From Bacteroidota bacterium (GTDB lineage: Bacteria > Bacteroidota > Bacteroidia > UKL13-3), in NCBI GenBank assembly GCA_027487625.1, contig JAIYDG010000029.1, positions 1 through 36,618 of the forward strand: a stretch of 36,618 nt of DNA, written 5' to 3'. Shown here piece by piece: positions 28,398-36,618 of this stretch. The notes under the pieces were generated by a model. It saw only the letters and a program-made list of their open reading frames with translations. It did no database searches and had not been told where the DNA came from. Each line of letters starts with the position of its first letter. Position 1 is the stretch's first letter. The position numbers were made by a program, and so were the translations under genes.

Positions 28398-29903
28398 ATG
28401 AAATTCAATAAAACAACATTATCATTTATATTCCTAATTTTAAGTGGGATTATCAATGCACAAACAGTGTCGGTCAATTGTGAAGTTGCACCACCTTATT
28501 ATCCAAGAAGTGAAGGAAATAACCGCTTATATGATATTTCAAATTGCTGGGCATTTGGAGCAGTTACTTATACCAGAGTTTCAAGTCAATTAATTACTGG
28601 AAATTTTTCTATGCGCTCTAATACACCTACAAGTTTAGACCCTAATGCTTGTTGGGTAAAATCGCCTTGGATTAAACCAGGTACTGGCAATATTACCTTT
28701 AAAATGAAATTTGAAGCAACATCAGCAGCTACACTTAGAAGAATAATTTTGACATACTGTTCATATGACCCTGCTTCATTATCAAGTTCAAAAGAAGGAA
28801 CCCATATTAGATTTGATTCTATTTCATACGCACCAAATTTACCAACAACAGCACAAACACTTTCATTTGCTGTTCCTGCAGCAATAGCCAATTCAGGTTT
28901 ACCTTATAAAATCAGAATTTCATTTGTTGGAACTGGCGGAACAACACGTTATAATATGGATGATTTAGTTATTCCTGGAACTCATTGGTCAGATCCTTCA
29001 AATAATTGTTTACCACTACCTGTAATTCAAGATGCAGACTCAGATGGAGTTGCAGATGCTGATGATGCTTATCCTAATGATGCAACTCGTGCTTATAATA
29101 ATTACTACCCTGCTGCTGGTAAAGGAACATTAATGTTTGAAGATTTATGGCCTACAACGGGTGATTACGACTTTAATGATTACGTAGCTTCATACCGTTA
29201 TAATTTGGTTACTAATGCTACTAATAGAGTAGTTGAAATGAAATTAGCCTTAACAACACGTGCAATTGGTGCAAGTTTGAAAAATGGATTTGGCTTTCAA
29301 TTGAATAATATCGAACCAATTTACGTTTCATCTGTTACAGGAACTCAAACTAATAACGCTTCTTGGGTTTCAACAGCTTCAAATGGAACTGAAGAAGGTC
29401 AAGATTATGCCAATATTATAGTTTTTGATGATGCTTTTAAAATATTACCTTCTCCTGGTGGAAGTGGTGTAAACGTTGATCCTGCTAATCCTTATGCAAC
29501 TCCGGTGGTGCAAAATATTACTATTACGTTTTCAACTTTAAGTGATTTAATTTTATTCAAAGATGATATTATTTTCAATCCGTATTTGATTGTTAACCAA
29601 GAAAGAGGTCGTGAAGTTCATCTTCCAAATTTTGTACCTTCTAAAAAAGCAAATGTTAGTTTATTTGGAACTGGTCAAGATGCAACAAATCCTAGTGCTA
29701 ACAAATATTATAAAACTAAAAACAATTTGCCTTGGGCACTTCAAGTTGAAGCTGAAATTCCTTATCCAAAAACTAAAATCGATATCTTACAAGCTTATCC
29801 AAATTTTGCTAGTTGGGCAGAAAGTTCTGGAGCAAGTTTTACTGATTGGTATCAAAACCTTTCTGGTTATCGCGATAATACCAAAATTTATATCGAACCA
29901 TAA
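28398..29903 (+). CDS. LruC domain-containing secreted protein
   Basis: Signal peptide; DADSDGVADADDAYPNDATRAYN Ca-binding-like repeat; FEDLWPTTGDYDFNDYVASYRYN LruC signature; GFGFQLNNI. Confidence 0.85.
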   Translation: MKFNKTTLSFIFLILSGIINAQTVSVNCEVAPPYYPRSEGNNRLYDISNCWAFGAVTYTRVSSQLITGNFSMRSNTPTSLDPNACWVKSPWIKPGTGNITFKMKFEATSAATLRRIILTYCSYDPASLSSSKEGTHIRFDSISYAPNLPTTAQTLSFAVPAAIANSGLPYKIRISFVGTGGTTRYNMDDLVIPGTHWSDPSNNCLPLPVIQDADSDGVADADDAYPNDATRAYNNYYPAAGKGTLMFEDLWPTTGDYDFNDYVASYRYNLVTNATNRVVEMKLALTTRAIGASLKNGFGFQLNNIEPIYVSSVTGTQTNNASWVSTASNGTEEGQDYANIIVFDDAFKILPSPGGSGVNVDPANPYATPVVQNITITFSTLSDLILFKDDIIFNPYLIVNQERGREVHLPNFVPSKKANVSLFGTGQDATNPSANKYYKTKNNLPWALQVEAEIPYPKTKIDILQAYPNFASWAESSGASFTDWYQNLSGYRDNTKIYIEP

Positions 29904-29924
29904 ATTTCATTTTATAAAACATAA

Positions 29925-29952
29925 AAGCCAATTCATAACGAGTTGGCTTTTT
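29925..29952 (+). terminator. Rho-independent terminator
   Basis: AAAGCCAATTCATAACGAGTTGGCTTTTTT. Confidence 0.8.
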
Positions 29953-30209
29953 TGTTTTAAAGAAGTTAGCATGCAATTGAGTATTTCTATTTGTATTCTA
30001 TCAAGATTCATTGAGATGTTATAGGAAGTAAACAAAATGGCTATTTAAAAATACTTTGATAAATTAGATAACTATAGTCCTAGATAATATCAAAGCCTGT
30101 TTGAAATTATAACTCAATGTTTGATGCATTACCCGAAATAAAATCATACTACCCAAAAAGAAAGTACTAATGATTTGGTAAGCGGACAATTTGTACTTTA
30201 CTTGCACCC

Positions 30210-30545
30210 ATGAAACGATACCAATTAAATGGCACCTTTTTTTATTGTCCGGTTGATTTAACCCTTTCTATAATTGGTGGTAGGTGGAAAGGACTAGTAT
30301 TTTGGAATTTAAGAAATGAATCAAAAAGATATGGTGAACTAAAAAAAACTTTAGTTGGCATAAATGATAAAATGCTGAGTCAAGTTTTAAAAGAGTTAGA
30401 AGCCAATGGAATTGTTAGCCGAAAAGATTTTGAGACAATCCCGCCTAAAGTTGAATATTCATTAACAGAAGAAGGAAGAAAACTGCTGCCAGTAATGAGT
30501 TTAATGGAAAATTGGGGTAATAAATTTGAATTGAAACAGAAATAA
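30210..30545 (+). CDS. HxlR family winged-helix transcriptional regulator
   Basis: CPVDLTLSIIGGRWKGLVFWNLRNESKRYGELKKTLVGINDKMLSQVLKELEANGIVSR. Confidence 0.93.
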   Translation: MKRYQLNGTFFYCPVDLTLSIIGGRWKGLVFWNLRNESKRYGELKKTLVGINDKMLSQVLKELEANGIVSRKDFETIPPKVEYSLTEEGRKLLPVMSLMENWGNKFELKQK

Positions 30546-30695
30546 AAAACCTAATTTAGACTCATTTTGATAGGATGATAATGTTCATTCACATTATAGC
30601 TTGAGTTAAACAACTCTAGATTAGTAAATCTTTAATTTTAAATGTTTTGATAAAATTTCAATTAGTAGCCAATTAAATTCTGCATATTTGGCGCA

Positions 30696-32138
30696 ATGAA
30701 TCTTCTAAAATTAAGTCCTAAGCAAATTATATTATTCGGCGCACTCGTTCATCTTATAGCAGCCTGGTTTAGTGCAGGTTGGCATCATCCGGATGAACAT
30801 TATCAGCTTTTGGAATTTGCCTACTCAATTGATCATCCTGTTGCTGCTAGTGAACTTCCAATGGAATATGCAGCTCAAATGCGTCCGACTTTCCAAATTT
30901 GGGTAAGTTATGCAGTGATGAAAATTTGCGCTGGTATTGGATTAATGAATCCATTCATGATTAGCTTCTTATTGCGTTGGCTTATCGCATTATTAAGCAT
31001 GTTTGCTGCACTTAAACTTCATGAAGCCTTAGAATTTCCGAATGAAAAAATTAAAAGAATCCATCTATTACTTTCTTTAATTAGCTGGATTGCTGTTTAT
31101 GTACATGTTAGGTTTTCATCTGAAACACTATCAGCCATATTTTTCATATTTGGTTTGATTCCGTTTTTAAAACCTTCCACCTTAAAGGGTTTATTTGTTT
31201 CTGGAATTTTTCTTGGATTAAGTTTTATCACTCGTTTTCAAGCTGGATTTTTTATTGCAGGTTTAGGTTTATATTTCCTCTTCATACAAAGGCCCAATTT
31301 ATTTAAACTACTTGTTCATATTCTAGGATTTGCATTCATTTTGGGCCTTGGCATTATGCTGGATTCAAAATTCTATGGCAACCAAACTTTTACTGCTTGG
31401 AATTATTTCAACCAAAATATCATTCATCAAGTAGCTGCTAGTTTTGGAACTGAACCATTTTACTGGTACTTCTCAACTACATTCGAAAAACTAATTCCAC
31501 CTTATAGTTTAATTCTTATTGTAGGTTTCTTTTTATTAATTATTAAAAGAAGTAAAGACCCAATTACTTGGTCGGTATGGGCATTTGTTTTACTACACAC
31601 AGTAATCGGACATAAAGAATTTAGGTTCTTATTTCCATTAGCCTTTTTTGTTCCTTATATCATTTTATTGGGCTGGGACTCCTTATGGAATCTTTCTCAG
31701 GAAGTAAATCACAAAAGATTTATGAGAGCTTTAGACAGGTTTTTCTTCCCTGTAAATGCATTGGTATTGATACTAATTATGCTAAAACCAGCTCATGAAC
31801 TGGCACCATTGTATGAATTCATTTATGATGATATTCCTGCAGGAAGTACCATTTATTTCGAAAAATCTGACCCTTATTTAAGTGGTAAAAATGAAGCAAG
31901 ATTTTACCTTAAGGAAGATATCAGTAGAGTTAAATGGAATATTGATTCAATTCAAAAAACAGATAAACCAATCTATTTACTTAGTGAAGAATGGAAACAG
32001 CCTGCAATACCTAGTGGAATGCAGGCTGAATTAAAATATAGTTCTATACCAAATTGGATTGCAAAATTTAACTTCAATAACTGGCTTGAAAGAAGTAATT
32101 GCTATAAAGTTTATGAATTAAAATCTCAAGCAAAATAA
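30696..32138 (+). CDS. Polytopic GT22/Alg9-like mannosyltransferase family protein
   Basis: N-term GWHHPDEHYQLLEFAYSI (loop acidic motif), AAQMRPTFQIWVSYAV, GHKEFRFLFPLAFFVPYI (HKE(F)RF motif of GT22). Confidence 0.8.
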   Translation: MNLLKLSPKQIILFGALVHLIAAWFSAGWHHPDEHYQLLEFAYSIDHPVAASELPMEYAAQMRPTFQIWVSYAVMKICAGIGLMNPFMISFLLRWLIALLSMFAALKLHEALEFPNEKIKRIHLLLSLISWIAVYVHVRFSSETLSAIFFIFGLIPFLKPSTLKGLFVSGIFLGLSFITRFQAGFFIAGLGLYFLFIQRPNLFKLLVHILGFAFILGLGIMLDSKFYGNQTFTAWNYFNQNIIHQVAASFGTEPFYWYFSTTFEKLIPPYSLILIVGFFLLIIKRSKDPITWSVWAFVLLHTVIGHKEFRFLFPLAFFVPYIILLGWDSLWNLSQEVNHKRFMRALDRFFFPVNALVLILIMLKPAHELAPLYEFIYDDIPAGSTIYFEKSDPYLSGKNEARFYLKEDISRVKWNIDSIQKTDKPIYLLSEEWKQPAIPSGMQAELKYSSIPNWIAKFNFNNWLERSNCYKVYELKSQAK

Positions 32139-32974
32139 GATTCTTCAATGATTTGATTCACTCTTATTCCTTTTTCTGTTTGATTTACTGTACAAGCAGC
32201 ATGAAAGGGGTCGTGCTCAAAATACAAAACATAATTGTTTTCAGCAGCCATTGTTAAAATATCTTGTTTTTCCTTCATGGTATCTAAAGGACGAACATCA
32301 TAACCCATTACATAAGGAACTGGAATATGTGCCATGGTTGGAATTACATCAGCCAAATAAATAACATGTGTGCCTTTATACGGAATAACAGGATGCATCA
32401 TTCCATTTGTATGTCCTTGAGAAAACAAAATATCGATGTCTTGGTGAAATTTTTCTGATTTTCTAATCAGTTTTAACTGACCACTTTCTTCAATAGGTTT
32501 AATATTTTCTTGAAGGAAACTCGCTTTTTCTCTAGGATTTGGATTCATACTTTCCATCCAATGTTCCTCACCAACCCAATAAGTTGCATTTGGAAATGCC
32601 GTTTCATATTTGGTTCTATCAGCATTCCAATTGATACTGCCACCACAATGATCGAAATGTAAATGTGTGAGCACCATATCGGTGATATCATTTCTATGAA
32701 AGCCCAATTTCTGCAATGATTTGTCTAAAGTATCATCACCATGAAGGAAATAGAAACCAAAGAATTTTTCACTTTGTTTAGTTCCCATTCCATTGTCAAT
32801 TAGCATGAGACGTTTGCCATCTTCAATAAGCAAACATCTCATAGCCAAACTAATCATATTGTTATCATCAGCAGGATTTTGTTTGTGCCAAATTGATTTT
32901 GGAACAACGCCAAACATAGCTCCTCCATCCAATTTAAACCTTCCTGTTTCAATTACATGAAGTTTCATATCCAA
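32126..32974 (-). CDS. MBL-fold metallo-hydrolase
   Basis: DMVLTHLHFDHCGGS; SQGHTNGMMHPVI; YLADVIPT. Confidence 0.92.
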   Translation of the reverse strand: MDMKLHVIETGRFKLDGGAMFGVVPKSIWHKQNPADDNNMISLAMRCLLIEDGKRLMLIDNGMGTKQSEKFFGFYFLHGDDTLDKSLQKLGFHRNDITDMVLTHLHFDHCGGSINWNADRTKYETAFPNATYWVGEEHWMESMNPNPREKASFLQENIKPIEESGQLKLIRKSEKFHQDIDILFSQGHTNGMMHPVIPYKGTHVIYLADVIPTMAHIPVPYVMGYDVRPLDTMKEKQDILTMAAENNYVLYFEHDPFHAACTVNQTEKGIRVNQIIEESYFA

Positions 32975-32989
32975 TAAAATTAAAAACGA

Positions 32990-34060
32990 TTATTCTCTAC
33001 TTCCTAAGGTCTTCATGGTTCTAACATGTGATGCCAAAGCACCAATCATAGTAGGATTGCAATGGTATTCAATTCCAAATTTATTACATGTTTCTGCTAC
33101 AATTTTCTGAATTGCAGGGTAATGCACATGACTCACATGTGGAAATAAATGATGCACAACCTGAAAATTTAATCCACCTACTAAAAATGAAATTACTTTA
33201 TTGTTAGGAGCAAAATCTGCAGTGGTTCTAATTTGGTGTACTGCCCAATCATCTATTTTAAGTGTTTCATTTTGTTCTGATTTTTCAAATTCTGTAATTT
33301 CAACTACATGTGCTAATTGAAACACTACTGATAACCAAGTACCAAAAATAAAATTCATGGCAAAATAACCAGCTAACCAAATCCAAAATCCATGAATCCA
33401 AATTGGAATTGCACAAAATACTATAACATAGTAAAGTTTACTTATCCAAAAGATAAAATGCTCATGAATTGGCATATTCCAACGCTTATGGCTACCAATT
33501 TTATCAGAAAAGTACTTTTGCGCATCTGTTACAAAAGCCCAAAAAATACTACTTACACCATAAAGAAAGAACATATAAACATGCTGAAATTTATGTGCAG
33601 GTTTCCAAGGTTGAGTTTTGCAATGACGCAATAATGGTGATTTTTGAATATCATCATCTACCCCATCAATATTAGTATAGGTATGGTGAATAACATTGTG
33701 CTTTTGCTTCCATAAAAAAGCATTACTACCAATTAAGTTCATTGATAAACCTACTATTTCATTTACCCATTTCTTTTTACTATAAGCACCATGACAAGCA
33801 TCATGCATAATATTAAAACCGATACTTGCACCAAAGAAACCCAATAAACCACACATTAATAAACTAGGTACTACAGGCATTTTTACCATCATCAAAACAA
33901 GATAGGTAGCTACAAATCCTGCCAAAAACAAACCAGTTTTAAAATAAAGTACTCCATTTCCGGTTTTCTCCTGATTTGTATTCTTAAAATACAAATTCAC
34001 TTCTTCTTTTAGAGTTTTCCAAAAATTCTGATGGTCGTGACCAAAACTTACTTGCTTCAT
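32990..34060 (-). CDS. Fatty acid (acyl-CoA) desaturase
   Basis: His boxes HDACHGAYS, HNVIHHTYTNIDGVDDDI, QVVHHLFPHVSHVHYP. Confidence 0.93.
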   Translation of the reverse strand: MKQVSFGHDHQNFWKTLKEEVNLYFKNTNQEKTGNGVLYFKTGLFLAGFVATYLVLMMVKMPVVPSLLMCGLLGFFGASIGFNIMHDACHGAYSKKKWVNEIVGLSMNLIGSNAFLWKQKHNVIHHTYTNIDGVDDDIQKSPLLRHCKTQPWKPAHKFQHVYMFFLYGVSSIFWAFVTDAQKYFSDKIGSHKRWNMPIHEHFIFWISKLYYVIVFCAIPIWIHGFWIWLAGYFAMNFIFGTWLSVVFQLAHVVEITEFEKSEQNETLKIDDWAVHQIRTTADFAPNNKVISFLVGGLNFQVVHHLFPHVSHVHYPAIQKIVAETCNKFGIEYHCNPTMIGALASHVRTMKTLGSRE

Positions 34061-34213
34061 GTATAAAATTTAAACGGGCAATATAGGAGTTTCAATTAAT
34101 TCTAAAGTTAAAGCTGGACATGTTTTACAAAATGTGGGAAATTTTTACTCTGTCAAAAATCCTAGTATAGTGCGTAAACATAGGAATCTTAGTACTTTTG
34201 ATACACTAAAATT

Positions 34214-35554
34214 ATGACAAAACGAATCCACTTTATTTCAATTGGAGGTGCTGTAATGCACAATATGGCAATTGCCCTTCATAAAAAAGGATATATTATT
34301 ACTGGAAGTGATGATGAAATATACGAACCGGCCAAATCAAGATTAGCTAAATATGGTATTTTACCAACAGAAATTGGCTGGAATACCCAAAACATCCATT
34401 CGGATTTAGATGCTGTTATTCTTGGTATGCATGCCAAAGCCGATAATCCGGAAATAGCTGCTGCAAAGCAAATCGGACTAAAAATTTATTCTTTTCCAGA
34501 ATATATGTACGAACAAACCAAGGAAAAGAAAAGAATTATTGTTGGAGGAAGTCATGGAAAAACTACAACCACTGCCATGATTTTACATGTATTAAACCAT
34601 TACCAAAAAAAGTTCGATTACCTGGTTGGTTCTCAATTAGAAGGATTTGAAACCATGGTTGGTTTTCTTGAAGACAGTGATTTAGCTGTTTTTGAAGGTG
34701 ATGAATACTTAACTTCTGCTTTAGACCTAAGACCTAAATTCCATGTGTACCAAGCAGAAATTGGCATTATTACTGGCATAGCTTGGGACCATATTAACGT
34801 GTTTCCTACTTATGAAAACTATTGTAATCAATTTAAAATATTTGCTGAAGCATTACCAGAAAATGGAGCTTTGATATACTGTGAATCAGACCCAGAGGTA
34901 AAACGATTGGTTGCAGAATGGAACATCAAAGCTAGAAAAATACCTTATTCTACTCCGCAATTTGAGGTACACAATGGTATTGTTGACATGGAATTTGAAA
35001 AAGAAAAATACCAGTTAAAAGTATTTGGCACACATAACCTACAAAACATGATGGCTGCTTTGTATGCATGCAAAGAAGCTGGTATAAATGGAGAAGAATT
35101 TATGGAAGCCATTTCATCATTTAAAGGAACAGCTAAAAGATTAGAAACCTTAAAAGAAACAGCTGATTCAATTATATACAGAGATTTTGCCCATGCACCA
35201 TCTAAATTAAAAGCAACTGTTAATGCTGTAAGAGAATTATATCCTGAAAGAAAAATGATTGCAGTATATGAACTACACACCTACAGTAGCTTAAACAAAG
35301 CATTTTTACCTCATTATACTGGTAGCATGGATTTAGCAGATTTTAAAGCCGTTTTATTCAGCAAACATGCATTAGAAATGAAAAAAATGCCCATGTTAAA
35401 TGAAGAAGAAGTAGCCTTAGGTTTTGGTGATGAAACCCTGGCCTTCAGCAATAAAAACGAACTTAGAAACTGGATTGAAAAAAATTATACCGGCAAAGAA
35501 AACCTGCTTTTAATGAGCAGCGGGACCTTTGATGGAATGAGTTTGGAGTTTTAG
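34214..35554 (+). CDS. mpl: Mur ligase family, Mpl-like (UDP-N-acetylmuramate:tripeptide ligase)
   Basis: IHFISIGGAVMHNMAIALHKKGYIITGSDDEI; VGGSHGKTTTTAMI; FEGDEYLTSALD; DFAHAPSKLKATV. Confidence 0.85.
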   Translation: MTKRIHFISIGGAVMHNMAIALHKKGYIITGSDDEIYEPAKSRLAKYGILPTEIGWNTQNIHSDLDAVILGMHAKADNPEIAAAKQIGLKIYSFPEYMYEQTKEKKRIIVGGSHGKTTTTAMILHVLNHYQKKFDYLVGSQLEGFETMVGFLEDSDLAVFEGDEYLTSALDLRPKFHVYQAEIGIITGIAWDHINVFPTYENYCNQFKIFAEALPENGALIYCESDPEVKRLVAEWNIKARKIPYSTPQFEVHNGIVDMEFEKEKYQLKVFGTHNLQNMMAALYACKEAGINGEEFMEAISSFKGTAKRLETLKETADSIIYRDFAHAPSKLKATVNAVRELYPERKMIAVYELHTYSSLNKAFLPHYTGSMDLADFKAVLFSKHALEMKKMPMLNEEEVALGFGDETLAFSNKNELRNWIEKNYTGKENLLLMSSGTFDGMSLEF

Positions 35555-35617
35555 GGGAATGAAGTAATAATTGTTGCTTCTACACATACATTTTAGGTTA
35601 TTGAACTCCACAAAAAA

Positions 35618-35636
35618 GCCATCTTTTTGAGACGGC
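35618..35636 (-). terminator. Terminator hairpin of M48 gene region
   Basis: Minus strand GCCGTC-TCAAAAA-GATGGC followed by TTTTTTG. Confidence 0.6.
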
Positions 35637-35654
35637 CTTTAATATTAATACTAT

Positions 35655-36461
35655 TTATTTTGCTGCTGTTTTATAATACTCCAGCGCTTTTGGCATCCAT
35701 TTGTTGATGTCGGCGATGCGGGTTTCTGGACTTGGGTGTGTGCTCATAAATTCTGGTGGGCGAGCTCCGCCTGTACCGTTCATTCTTTGCCAGAATGCAG
35801 GTGCTTGTTTTGGGTCGTAACCGGCCATTGCCATAAAGTACAATCCCATTTGGTCAGCTTCCGATTCATGCATTCTGCTAAAGGGTAACATGACTGCATA
35901 TTGTGCGCCTAATCCATAAGCAGCAGCAAATATTTGTTGTGTTTGTTGTGGCTTACTTGCCAATGCTACAGATAGTGCTTGTCCACCAAATTGTTGTGCC
36001 AATTGCTGACTCATTCTTTCGTTACCATGACGTGCTATAGCATGTGCAATTTCATGTCCCATAACTACTGCAATTCCTGTTTCATCTTTACATATCGGAA
36101 GAATTCCTGTGTAAAAAGCAACTTTACCGCCAGGCATACACCAGGCATTAACAGTGGCATCTTCAATTAAATTAAATTCCCAATTAAAGCCAGCAATTTG
36201 GTCCGACATTTTATTTTGTTGTAAATAAAGTGCTACCGATTTCGCTAATTTATCACCAACTCTTTTTACCATAGCTGCATCATTTCCTGTTTTAACAACT
36301 TTACTTTTCGATAAAACATCGTTATAAGAAGTTAAACTCATCGACATCATTTGGCTTTCAGGCAAAAGTTTTAACTGTTTACGACCTGTAATTGGAACTT
36401 TAGAACAAGCTACGATTAATACAACAGCTAACAATAAAGGGATAATAATTCTGGTTTTCAT
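35655..36461 (-). CDS. M48 family metallopeptidase, lipoprotein
   Basis: LLAVVLIVACSKVP lipobox; VVMGHEIAHAIARHGNERMS; HESEADQMGLYFMAMAGYDP. Confidence 0.92.
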   Translation of the reverse strand: MKTRIIIPLLLAVVLIVACSKVPITGRKQLKLLPESQMMSMSLTSYNDVLSKSKVVKTGNDAAMVKRVGDKLAKSVALYLQQNKMSDQIAGFNWEFNLIEDATVNAWCMPGGKVAFYTGILPICKDETGIAVVMGHEIAHAIARHGNERMSQQLAQQFGGQALSVALASKPQQTQQIFAAAYGLGAQYAVMLPFSRMHESEADQMGLYFMAMAGYDPKQAPAFWQRMNGTGGARPPEFMSTHPSPETRIADINKWMPKALEYYKTAAK

Positions 36462-36558
36462 CTTTTTTAATTATTTAACAAATATCTTGATTAAGAATTA
36501 GGATATCAAAAAATAAGCCAATCATTTAAAAATATATTGATTTAATCATTTCAACCCA

Positions 36559-36590
36559 TAAAAAAAGGCAGAAACGTAAACGCTCCTGCC
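36559..36590 (-). terminator. Terminator of a minus-strand gene located beyond the right edge
   Basis: Minus strand GGCAGGAGCG-TTTA-CGTTTCTGCC followed by TTTTTTT. Confidence 0.75.
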
Positions 36591-36618
36591 CCTTTAGAAA
36601 AAACAAAACTAAACACAA

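Noticed and set aside
29590-30024. 144-aa plus-strand ORF
   Set aside because: Out-of-frame reading of the LruC gene 3' end plus its terminator; biased K/L/I composition, no homology-like motifs.
33392-33675. Two plus-strand ORFs inside the desaturase gene
   Set aside because: Antisense to a conserved desaturase; composition matches reverse complement of coding sequence.

Overview
AT-rich Bacteroidota chromosomal window. The evidence is T9SS components and cargo (PorQ, a C-terminal sorting domain), YHYH, LruC and DUF5522 families, TAnnTTTG-type promoters, and porQ-cmk synteny. Most genes are housekeeping or ordinary: htpG, cmk, an Mpl-like Mur ligase, GH92, M48 peptidase, fatty acid desaturase, HAD hydrolase, DUF2062, HxlR. 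Accessory features include a 2245-aa PKD/SdrD_B/T9SS protein, a WG-repeat protein with a two-unit higher-order DNA repeat, several intact or decayed toxin-antitoxin loci embedded in repeats, repeat-rich intergenic regions, and a perfect 26-bp-arm palindrome. The strongest unannotated signal is a cobalamin-riboswitch-like RNA on the minus strand (about 23578-23698). It has a Bacteroidota-type promoter, a recognisable B12 aptamer core and a predicted L5-L13 kissing loop. It precedes an uncharacterised membrane protein (DUF6580-like), a fused CWC/DUF5522 cysteine-rich protein and a spermidine-synthase-like protein, which suggests a B12-controlled operon of unknown function. All calls are from reading the sequence and supplied ORFs; no database search or folding was run.
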